A stretch of DNA of 64,000 nucleotides from Granulicella sp. S156. GTDB lineage: Bacteria; Acidobacteriota; Terriglobia; Terriglobales; Acidobacteriaceae. The position numbers were made by a program, and so were the translations under genes. The notes beneath the pieces were generated by a model, which had not been told where the DNA came from, made no database searches, and worked only from the letters and a program-made list of their open reading frames with translations. The stretch lies in the NCBI RefSeq assembly GCF_009766105.1, contig NZ_LMUH01000018.1, positions 84,403-148,402 on the forward strand. The letters run 5' to 3'. Shown here in pieces: positions 35,783 through 43,473 of the stretch (its first letter is position 1; the number at the start of each line of letters is the position of its first letter).

Positions 35783-36019
35783 TTAGGCGTCAAGCCCAAA
35801 GTCCGCAGCGAGCTGGTCTGTAGCCGCCTGCGGAATCGTCGCTATTCCGTCGTTAAATGCTTCGCGAAAAGCATCCGACTCCTCCAGAGAGCAGATCGTC
35901 CGGATGGGGTACAAGATCCCGTTCGTTGGCACGATGCTGCGATGATTGGGCTTGTGGTCGAACCAGATCTCCGACTGTCCATTATTGATACGTTTCGCGA
36001 CGAGGGCCAGATTACTCAT
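35783..36019 (-). CDS. Small unknown protein upstream of the 451-aa gene
   Basis: 78 aa (starts MSNLALVAKRINNGQSEIWF). Balanced composition, with a helical C-terminal half (SDAFREAFNDGIATIPQAAT). It lies 68 bases upstream of the 451-aa gene on the same strand, so the two may form an operon. An overlapping plus-strand frame (35708-36046) is less protein-like. Function unknown. Confidence 0.45.
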   Translation of the reverse strand: MSNLALVAKRINNGQSEIWFDHKPNHRSIVPTNGILYPIRTICSLEESDAFREAFNDGIATIPQAATDQLAADFGLDA

Positions 36020-36214
36020 ATGGCCGAGTCTAATGGAAGGTCGTGAGTACGGGGACTAGGACAGAAATCCGTGCACCCGACGTGCGGGGCAGGACGCAAG
36101 CGGGAACAGGGGGCAGGGATAAACCGAAGAGGTATCGTCCACCGCGAATCATTGACGGCCCTTTTCGGCAGCTCCATCCGGAAGTTGGAATGGCCTGTTT
36201 GCTAACCTGTCTTC

Positions 36215-36736
36215 ATGCCAGTTCTTACGATTTGTGGAGTGCGACCTGACGCTTCTCAATGGGTCCCCGCGGACACTTCGTCGCTGATCGAAATTAGGAA
36301 TCAGCTCGCGCTACAGGTACTAACAACGAATAGCGAGGAGAACACGCGGGCATTCAATACCAGTGTCCAGGCAGTCATCGCCTCGCTCGCAGGAACAGCG
36401 ATATGGTTTGCGCGGGACAGGTTCACGACTGCATTCGCAGCTGAGCCGCGATACCTACCTGAAATCGAGTGGGACCTGAATCTGGACGAAATCATCTCCG
36501 AATGCTCTTACGTATTGAGCGACGAGCATTCCGATGCCGATCTCACCGATGGTGAATCGTTCGCAGCGATTGTCCATAGTCTCAAGACAGTGGGACTTCT
36601 AGAAATCGTTGATGGCGTTCTCATGTTTGACTCCTTCGCAACTCAAAGCGAATTCGAAGGTGAAGTCGTGAGAGCTATCGAGGGGTGGGAGATGGAACAG
36701 GGCCCAGCGCTTTCGCGACCCTCGGAGGGTGACTGA
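36215..36736 (+). CDS. Unknown protein paired with a PIN-domain protein
   Basis: 173 aa, acidic and mostly helical (IRNQLALQVL, SVQAVIASLAGTAIWFARD, IVHSLKTVGLLEIVDG). Its stop TGA overlaps the start of the PIN-like gene (TGATG), so they are translationally coupled. In this position an antitoxin or specificity subunit is plausible, but the protein shows no standard antitoxin DNA-binding motif. Confidence 0.6.
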   Translation: MPVLTICGVRPDASQWVPADTSSLIEIRNQLALQVLTTNSEENTRAFNTSVQAVIASLAGTAIWFARDRFTTAFAAEPRYLPEIEWDLNLDEIISECSYVLSDEHSDADLTDGESFAAIVHSLKTVGLLEIVDGVLMFDSFATQSEFEGEVVRAIEGWEMEQGPALSRPSEGD

Positions 36737-37575
36737 TGAAGTTAATTGCTGACACCAACGTCTGGTACGACATCGGCAACGGGATTATCGATCCATTGCA
36801 ATTTTCCGAAGCTGAGACGGGACTGTTTGCGACACCAATCTCCCTGTTAGAGATCGCATCCGGGATTGATGACCATGCCCTCGATGAGCGAAAGCGGGCC
36901 GCGGATGCGGTTATCCGCTACTGCACAGGTGTGACTGACGATACCGAGACGCATCTAGCAAAGCTGTGGGAAGCCGCCGTCAATAGCGAATCCCTCCCTT
37001 GGATCGACGGGTTCCGGGCAATCGCTGGCGCTTCGACACAGCAGGAGCTGGAGAGTGGTGTCGATGACATTGCATCCCGAACGCGACGCACTGTGAAGGT
37101 CGGGCTTGTCCACGACTGGCGAGAAGAGCATTGGCGCGGCTTCCAGACTGACGTAATCGACGCTCTGAATGATCAGATACCAGGCTATGCCGATGCACGG
37201 GCCCAAGGCAGGTTCGTGAGATTGGCGAAGGAAGCTAGAGTGCCATTCAGAGACGCGATGCGATCTCGCGAAATCAAAGTGATGACGATGATGGCCACGT
37301 ATGAGCGGACTCGTTGGCTTCACAACGGACCGATATCGCCGGCATCGGAGGTTGCTTCTCGGTTAGAAATTCTGCTCGCCCCCTATATTGGTGCGTACGG
37401 CGAGTACATCATTCGGTGCGCAACAGAAATGGCACCCCAAGCTAACGATTTTGGAGATTTCGAATCTTTTGCTTATCTCCAGCCCGGCACGGTGCTAGTT
37501 ACGCGTGACAAGCGATGGGTGAAGATTGCAAAGGCCGTTTGCCCAACACAGATACGTGTTCCCATGCTGAAGTGA
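36736..37575 (+). CDS. PIN-like domain nuclease, candidate toxin
   Basis: 279 aa. The N-terminus KLIADTNVWYDIGNG carries the first PIN acidic residue. SLLEIASG supplies a Glu at the second position, and the C-terminal NDFGDFESFAYLQPG plus VLVTRDKRWVKIA supplies the last acidic residues and the strand order of PIN/VapC RNases. It is about twice as long as ordinary VapC because of a helical insertion (about 90-220). Coupled to the preceding 173-aa gene. An RNase toxin or abortive-infection effector is likely; a housekeeping RNase is less so. Confidence 0.7.
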   Translation: MKLIADTNVWYDIGNGIIDPLQFSEAETGLFATPISLLEIASGIDDHALDERKRAADAVIRYCTGVTDDTETHLAKLWEAAVNSESLPWIDGFRAIAGASTQQELESGVDDIASRTRRTVKVGLVHDWREEHWRGFQTDVIDALNDQIPGYADARAQGRFVRLAKEARVPFRDAMRSREIKVMTMMATYERTRWLHNGPISPASEVASRLEILLAPYIGAYGEYIIRCATEMAPQANDFGDFESFAYLQPGTVLVTRDKRWVKIAKAVCPTQIRVPMLK

Positions 37576-37594
37576 AGAGGGGAACTGTCTTGAG

Positions 37595-38455
37595 CTATTG
37601 CCTTCGCCCCGAGACGGCATACAGTGCTTCAAAATCGTCGTTTCCCGGCAGATGGTTCGATGGAAGCACACCGAGTCTTTCGACTTCGAGAAGGAGCTTT
37701 GAGGCCACCTGATCGCACATGCGGATCATCTGTCCTCCCAGCGTTTCGTTGTCTGTATCGGAGGATGAGTAGCCGATCGTCAACTGGGGCGGAAGCAAGT
37801 GATCGCGGTAATAGCCGATCTTGCGCGCATTGATATCGGGGTGAGAACCGAGCTCGCTGTCAACCACGAACGCTATTTGATGACTACTAGGGATAGGAGC
37901 ACCCAGGTTCCTGGTCATGGTGAGGTGCCAGCCGATTTGTTCGGGATTTACGCCTTCTCGAATACCGAACATGAGGTAAGAAGCGAGATGGGCAAAGGGA
38001 ACTCCCACAGCGCGGTCGCATGACGCGGGCGGCTTCGGCGTGAAGTAGGAGACGCAGAGACCACATTTCTTGCCGAAGAGAGGCTTCGTGTTGGTATCAA
38101 CGGCTACAACCCATTCATAGGCAAACAATGCATCCTTCGCGGCGAAGGCGCTCTTCCCAGCAGACGGAACCGATGCAACGATTTTCGGCTTTCCGCTTTC
38201 GCGAGCATAGCTTCGTTCGGTGCGCGTCGAGCCAGGCTCGGCCCCTTCGATTTCGACCTGGTCTGTCTCCGGATCATAGTGGACGGTCAACGTTCGGTCT
38301 TCGCCAATATTCACTCTGCCGTATACCCGATCTTGCCGAGTCTTTGTCTTGTCGCTGCTTGCCATACCCGATTCACGCTCCTGCTTTGACATTGTCGCGC
38401 AACCTCTTTTGGTTCTTGAGGCAAGGGCGCAGACGATACCAGTGATTTCCAGCAC
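37595..38455 (-). CDS. Unknown protein, possibly with an RNase H-like fold
   Basis: 286 aa as read, but starts at internal Met 22 (MSKQERES) or 31 (MASSDKTK) are more natural. The N-terminal 90 residues are polar. The C-terminal part has WVVAVDTNTKPLFGKKCGLC, then IAFVVDSELGSHPDINARK and IGYSSSDTDNETLGGQMIR. Acidic residues at strand ends in this order could form an RNase H-like catalytic set, but this is weak. It is convergent with the PIN gene (19-bp gap) and downstream of the XRE regulator on the same strand (30 bp), so probably cotranscribed with it. Confidence 0.55.
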   Translation of the reverse strand: MLEITGIVCALASRTKRGCATMSKQERESGMASSDKTKTRQDRVYGRVNIGEDRTLTVHYDPETDQVEIEGAEPGSTRTERSYARESGKPKIVASVPSAGKSAFAAKDALFAYEWVVAVDTNTKPLFGKKCGLCVSYFTPKPPASCDRAVGVPFAHLASYLMFGIREGVNPEQIGWHLTMTRNLGAPIPSSHQIAFVVDSELGSHPDINARKIGYYRDHLLPPQLTIGYSSSDTDNETLGGQMIRMCDQVASKLLLEVERLGVLPSNHLPGNDDFEALYAVSGRRQ

Positions 38456-38485
38456 TGAACGTCTACGGTGATTTCCCCATCATGT

Positions 38486-39244
38486 TTAATTGGTTTTTCC
38501 GTACTCGTCCCGATATTCGATCAGCCGCTTTACAACCTGCTCCGCCAGCTCGATCGAGGTTGCGCCGATGATTTCGTTACGATTCACGTTCCAGGCTAGG
38601 ATCCCGGCATTGGATGAAAGCGTCAAATTCCAAACGCAATCGGGCAGGTCCTTCTTTCCCATGTCAGAAACAGTCGTAACCCAGCCGAAGACAACGCGGT
38701 AGCCACGCAGTGAACCCCCTAGCGGCGCAGACGTGACGGGTTTGAACTGCGCGCCCACTGGTTGCAGCTTCAAGAGCGGCGAAGAGCTTCCTCCAGATTC
38801 TCCATCGTCCCATTCGAAAGGGATGTTATCGATCATTCCGACGTGTGCTGCGGTAGTGTGCGTGGCCCGCATCAACTCTCTGATCATGGAAACGCCTCGT
38901 GTTCCGACCAATGCTGCATTCAACTGCGCCTCCGATACCAGACCCTCGGACTGTCTCATCTGATCACGTTGCATCAGAAAGTCATTCAAATTTGCCATCT
39001 CATTGGTCCCCTCTGTCTCTCGCACCAGAAAGGCCGGGCTGAGCCCGAGCTTTTCGCAGTTCTCCTGACTGGGGAGTGTCCGCCCCGTGAGAAGATTGTG
39101 TGCGGTTTGACGGGTAACCCCCAAAGCTGCGGCTAAGGCGCTTGCAGACCCGTACCGTTGGAGAAGCCACGGTCGTAGTTCGGATACTCGTAATAGAGCC
39201 ACACTGCAAGAATAGAATGGGAAATCTGACACGTCAAATGACAA
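38486..39244 (-). CDS. XRE-family HTH protein
   Basis: 252 aa. Residues about 20-70 hold a helix-turn-helix (RYGSASALAAALGVTRQTAHN, LLTGRTLPSQENCEKLGLSP). The C-terminal domain has beta-rich repeats and ends VVKRLIEYRDEYGK. It likely controls the neighbouring genes, including the 286-aa gene it precedes by 30 bases. The N-terminal 17 residues may be overpredicted. Confidence 0.65.
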   Translation of the reverse strand: MSFDVSDFPFYSCSVALLRVSELRPWLLQRYGSASALAAALGVTRQTAHNLLTGRTLPSQENCEKLGLSPAFLVRETEGTNEMANLNDFLMQRDQMRQSEGLVSEAQLNAALVGTRGVSMIRELMRATHTTAAHVGMIDNIPFEWDDGESGGSSSPLLKLQPVGAQFKPVTSAPLGGSLRGYRVVFGWVTTVSDMGKKDLPDCVWNLTLSSNAGILAWNVNRNEIIGATSIELAEQVVKRLIEYRDEYGKTN

Positions 39245-39280
39245 TTTACATTATACGAAATCCGGATTGATGACTGCTGC

Positions 39281-39359
39281 AGACGGCTTTGTTCAGTAAT
39301 GCCCCCTTCAGATCCAGACGGTCGGAAGTGTGCTGCACCCACGACGCGATATCGCGGCT
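39281..39359. repeat. Degenerate direct repeat, right copy
   Basis: Counterpart of 34117-34200, same orientation. Read on the minus strand, this copy is open and reads SRDIASWVQHTSDRLDLKG, while the left copy has a stop. Both may be fragments of one decayed gene, such as a transposase or integrase. Confidence 0.5.
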
Positions 39360-39523
39360 TAGGAGCCCGTTCCGTCATGCGCCGTCCGAGTGCTTAGCAA
39401 TAGGCCGATTTGCTATCAATCGTTTAGAGTGGGGCGTTACCTCTTCCAATCTATTGATCTCTGTGTAATTCCGGGCCTTGTACCTCGCTGAGTCCGTCCT
39501 GTCGGTGGAATTGAGGATATGTA

Positions 39524-41551
39524 ATGCATTTGAAGAAAATAATAGTTAAGAATTTCCGCCTGCTGCATGAAGCGTCTCTTCTCCTCGAAAAGCAGACTAC
39601 AGTGATCGTTGGTCGCAATAACAGCGGCAAGACTTCACTAAGCGAAGTGATGACCCGGCTCCTGACCGAGGGGAATCCGATATTCAGGCTGGAAGATTTT
39701 TCCTGCGCCGCTCACCGCTGCTTTTGGGATGCTTACCTCGCAAAGCTCGATAGCACGCCCGCCGACGAAGTGCGGCCCATGCTACCGGCGATCGAAGTCC
39801 GTCTATCCTTCGAATATGGAACCGAAGAACAACTGGGGACATTGACTGATTTCGTTCTTGATTTCGATGTGGATTGCACTGAAGCTCTCGTTGTTATCCG
39901 TTATGAAATTGAAGCGGGCAGAATTGACGACTTGTTCAACGAACTCACTGACACCGACGAAGCAACCAAACCCGCTTTTTATCGCGCCTTGCGTGAACGC
40001 ATCCCTGCGCTTTACACGACCCGGATTGCCGCAGTCGATCCGAATGACGAAACCAATCAGCGTTCGATATCCAGCGTAGCTCTTCGTGCAGCCTGTGCGA
40101 ATAACTGCATTCACGCCCAGCGTGGGCTTGACGATGTCAGCCAGAAAGAGCGCGTCGTCATAGGGAAGGTCCTGGAAAAGCTGTTCACGACTGCCAAAGT
40201 GAATGAAGCCGATGTTGCGGGCCATTCGCTCGCGGAAGAGCTTGAACAGGCCGTGTTGGAGATTCAGGAAAAGATCGGCGTCGATTTCAATACCAAGTTG
40301 AACGAACTGCTGCCAGCTCTATCGCTCTTTGGCTATCCCGGGCTTCCAGACCCGCATCTTCTGACCGAAACCACCCTTGATGTTGAACGCCTTCTGACCA
40401 ATCACACCAAGGTGCGATATTCCGGTTCAAACGGCATAAACCTGCCTGAGTCCTACAACGGACTCGGAGCGAGAAATATCATCCTGATCCTCCTGCAACT
40501 ACGGCAGTATTTTAAGGACTTCACCGCCCTCGACCCCAAACCGGCGGCCCATCTGATTTTTATTGAGGAGCCGGAAGTGCATTTGCATCCGCAGATGCAG
40601 GAAGTCTTTATTCGCAAGCTAGGCGAGATTGCGGACGAATTCAGCACAGAGATTGCTTCGCCCTGGCCCGTGCAATTCGTCGTATCCACCCATTCGTCGC
40701 ATATTGCGAACGAAGCGCATTTTGAGACCATTCGCTATTTCATGGTCGCCCCAGATGACGGAACAGGTGAACTGAAAACCGTTGTTAAAGATTTACGTGA
40801 TGGCCTTGCGGGAAAACCTCAGCCAAGTCGTGATTTTCTGCATCAGTATCTGACACTGACACGCTGTGATCTCTTCTTTGCTGACAAAGCGATTTTGATT
40901 GAAGGCACAACCGAGCGGATTCTGATGCCTCGCATTATCGAAATTCTGGACAAGACACAAGCGGCCGACCAGCAATTGGGAACCCAGTATCTATCGGTTG
41001 TGGAGGTGGGTGGCGCCTACGCCCAGCATTTCTTCGACCTGATCGAGTTCTTGGAGCTGCGCACGCTCATCATCTCCGATATCGATTCAGTGGCTCTCAA
41101 TGCAAAAAACCGCTATGCTGCCTGCCCGGTTCATGCTGGTACAAGGTCGAGCAATAGCTGCATCAACACATGGATTCCGAACGGCGGGACCCTCCCTACC
41201 CCTGCGCAACTAACACTCATCCTCGACGATCAGAAAGTAGCGGGACACAGGCGGATTGCCTATCAAGTTCCCGAGCTAGCCGGAGGTCCCTGCGGCCGGA
41301 GCTTTGAGGATGCCTATATGCTGGCGAACCCTGTAATGTTTCCGATGACGGCCACGACCGCAAATACGCTTGAAGTTGAGGCCGGCGACATGGCCGGGGA
41401 CGTCAAGAAATCAAACTTTGCTCTTGAACATGCCATCAGTGATACGGATTGGATCATTCCGCGCTACATCCGGGAAGGCTTGGTCTGGCTCGCCGCTGAC
41501 GGGGCGACAGATGTAACCGTTGCGCCCGCAGCCGGAGGATCAAATGCCTAG
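39524..41551 (+). CDS. gajA: OLD-family nuclease (AAA ATPase plus TOPRIM), Gabija GajA-like
   Basis: 675 aa. N-terminal ATPase: Walker A VGRNNSGKTS (about 29-38), an ABC-like signature region LPESYNGLGARN, Walker B LIFIEEPEVHLHPQMQ and H-loop VVSTHSSHI. C-terminal TOPRIM: DKAILIEGTTERILMPRIIE (catalytic Glu) and LRTLIISDIDS (DxD). OLD class 2 nucleases are encoded next to UvrD-like helicases, exactly as here. In Gabija, GajA cleaves phage DNA when nucleotide pools drop. It is about 100 aa longer than the Bacillus GajA. A divergent 280-bp region separates it from the XRE gene, and a start-stop overlap links it to the helicase. Confidence 0.82.
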   Translation: MHLKKIIVKNFRLLHEASLLLEKQTTVIVGRNNSGKTSLSEVMTRLLTEGNPIFRLEDFSCAAHRCFWDAYLAKLDSTPADEVRPMLPAIEVRLSFEYGTEEQLGTLTDFVLDFDVDCTEALVVIRYEIEAGRIDDLFNELTDTDEATKPAFYRALRERIPALYTTRIAAVDPNDETNQRSISSVALRAACANNCIHAQRGLDDVSQKERVVIGKVLEKLFTTAKVNEADVAGHSLAEELEQAVLEIQEKIGVDFNTKLNELLPALSLFGYPGLPDPHLLTETTLDVERLLTNHTKVRYSGSNGINLPESYNGLGARNIILILLQLRQYFKDFTALDPKPAAHLIFIEEPEVHLHPQMQEVFIRKLGEIADEFSTEIASPWPVQFVVSTHSSHIANEAHFETIRYFMVAPDDGTGELKTVVKDLRDGLAGKPQPSRDFLHQYLTLTRCDLFFADKAILIEGTTERILMPRIIEILDKTQAADQQLGTQYLSVVEVGGAYAQHFFDLIEFLELRTLIISDIDSVALNAKNRYAACPVHAGTRSSNSCINTWIPNGGTLPTPAQLTLILDDQKVAGHRRIAYQVPELAGGPCGRSFEDAYMLANPVMFPMTATTANTLEVEAGDMAGDVKKSNFALEHAISDTDWIIPRYIREGLVWLAADGATDVTVAPAAGGSNA

Positions 41552-43334
41552 AGCTTCTCAAGCTGCTGTTCCTAGCCCCGCCCTTTTGGCAGCGCAACAG
41601 GCTGAAGCACAGGTTGCACGTTGCCTTGAGGAAAAGCATCACTTTCTGCTGGAAGCCGGTGCTGGTGCTGGAAAGACCTACTCGCTTATCGAAGCGCTCA
41701 AACAACTTCTGAAGACAGAGCGCAATACACTTCGCAAGAACAATCAGCAGATTGCCTGCATTACCTATACAAACGCAGCTACTGCCGTTATCACCAGCCG
41801 CATCGATGGAGACAAGTTGGTTGCTGTCAGCACCATTCACGCATTCTGTTGGTCGGTCATCAGGCCCTTCCAACCTGCTTTGCGGAAAGGTCTACACAAC
41901 ATTCCGGCATGGCAAGAAAAGATTGCTGAAGTTGCCGACCTCGGTCTTCGCGCTATCGAATACGACCTCGGCTATCGAAAAATCATGGACGATGTGATAT
42001 CGATCCATCATGACGATGTGCTGACGTTGATGGCTACGTTTCTGCCAAATGTGAAGTTTCAGTCCATCCTTGCCGGGCGTTATCCATACATTTTCATCGA
42101 CGAATATCAGGACACAAGTTCCGAGATGATGGCGGGTATCAAGACCCATCTTTTTCCGCGTGCCGGTGGACCGCTGGTTGGCTTGTTTGGTGACCACTGG
42201 CAACGGATATATGACGAAACCTGCGGTCACGTCGCAGCCGAAACGCTTCTGGAGATTGGCAAGAAAGCCAATTTTCGCTCCGCGACTGCAGTAGTCAAGG
42301 TCCTAAATAATCTTCGGCCGGAATTACCGCAGGCTTTCAGAGACGAAAGCTTTATTGGAGTCGCTGATGTATTCCATACGAATAGCTGGGTCGGTACGCG
42401 CCGTACGGGTGCGGGTGGTGGTCACTGGAAAGGTGATCTGCCACCAGAAGTCGCACATCAATATCTTGGCGGCTGTATTGACAGTCTAAAGGCGTCGGGA
42501 TGGGATTTCGCGCCAGAGAAGACTAAGGTACTACTGCTGACGCATAACGGACTTGCCGCTGAGCAAGGATATGGCGAACTCGCCCGTGTGTTTCGCTATA
42601 ACGACCTCTTCGCCAAGAAGACAGACGATCATGTCGCATTCTTCGCTGACAAGCTTGAGCCTGCGTCCGTTGCCTATCAGGGGCGGCGCTACGGCGAAAT
42701 GTTTGACATCCTCGGCGACGAAGCACCGCGCATGTCGTCCCATTCGGAGAAAGACCGATGGTCCGCCGCGATGGACTCTCTCATGAGATTGCGCGAAACT
42801 GGCACCATCGGCGATGTCGTTGACTATTTGATGGCCACCGGATATCCCCGTCTGTCTGAGAAGGTTTATCGTCAGGAACGGGAAGCGCAAGCTTGGCATG
42901 ACGAGGCCGGTCAGGAAATACCTGAAATCATTACGCGTGTCCGAGGGATAAGGGCTCGCCCCTATTCTGAAATGATCGCACTCGTAAAGTATCTTGACGG
43001 CCACACCCCATTCGCCACGAAGCATAGCGTCAAGGGCGACGAATTCGAGAACGTTCTGGTGGTACTTGGCCGTGGCTGGAACCAATACAACTTCGATCAA
43101 TTTTTGGAGTTGTCCGCTTCACCCGCGAATATATCCGCTGAGAAACGCGACTTCTTCGAACGCAACCGTAATCTCTTCTATGTCTGTTGCTCCCGTCCGA
43201 CAACTCGATTAGCACTGCTCTTCACACAGGTGTTGTCCAATCCCTCGCTGCAGGTTTTACGGGCATGGTTTGGAGCGGATCACGTTCACGACGTTGGCGG
43301 CGGTCAATTTCCAGTCACGAATCGTCTGGACTAG
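41544..43334 (+). CDS. gajB: UvrD/Rep-like SF1 helicase, Gabija GajB-like
   Basis: About 596 aa from the ATG at 41544 (MPRASQ), which overlaps the gajA stop by 8 bases; the frame is open upstream to 41520. Motifs: Walker A LEAGAGAGKTYSL, Ia ITYTNAATAVI, TIHAFCW, motif II YIFIDEYQDTS, III LVGLFGDHWQRIYD, and late SVKGDEFENVLVV with NLFYVCCSRPTTRLALL. GajB assembles with GajA and is needed for Gabija immunity. The pairing and order support this system. No terminator separates the two genes. Confidence 0.82.
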   Translation: MPRASQAAVPSPALLAAQQAEAQVARCLEEKHHFLLEAGAGAGKTYSLIEALKQLLKTERNTLRKNNQQIACITYTNAATAVITSRIDGDKLVAVSTIHAFCWSVIRPFQPALRKGLHNIPAWQEKIAEVADLGLRAIEYDLGYRKIMDDVISIHHDDVLTLMATFLPNVKFQSILAGRYPYIFIDEYQDTSSEMMAGIKTHLFPRAGGPLVGLFGDHWQRIYDETCGHVAAETLLEIGKKANFRSATAVVKVLNNLRPELPQAFRDESFIGVADVFHTNSWVGTRRTGAGGGHWKGDLPPEVAHQYLGGCIDSLKASGWDFAPEKTKVLLLTHNGLAAEQGYGELARVFRYNDLFAKKTDDHVAFFADKLEPASVAYQGRRYGEMFDILGDEAPRMSSHSEKDRWSAAMDSLMRLRETGTIGDVVDYLMATGYPRLSEKVYRQEREAQAWHDEAGQEIPEIITRVRGIRARPYSEMIALVKYLDGHTPFATKHSVKGDEFENVLVVLGRGWNQYNFDQFLELSASPANISAEKRDFFERNRNLFYVCCSRPTTRLALLFTQVLSNPSLQVLRAWFGADHVHDVGGGQFPVTNRLD

Positions 43335-43401
43335 GGGAGAACTCACCGACCGAGGCGACTCGCGCTCCCAGACGTATGCGGGTGGCCTCCTTGAAATGGA
43401 A

Positions 43402-43435
43402 GCCCGCCCCAAATGCTTGGGGCCAATGAGCGGGC
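43402..43435. terminator. Nested hairpin between convergent Gabija-like and Hachiman-like operons
   Basis: CCCCAA (43407-43412) pairs with TTGGGG (43417-43422) around ATGC, and GCCCGC (43402-43407) can pair with GCGGGC (43430-43435). No T-run follows on either strand. It lies in the 139-bp space where two operons converge, so a bidirectional stop is plausible. Confidence 0.4.
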
Positions 43436-43473
43436 GTGCAAGAAGATCGAGTCAGAGAGAGGTGACAGCCGTC

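Noticed and set aside
35708-36046. Plus-strand 112-codon frame
   Set aside because: The minus-strand 78-codon frame in the same place is more protein-like and fits the operon orientation.
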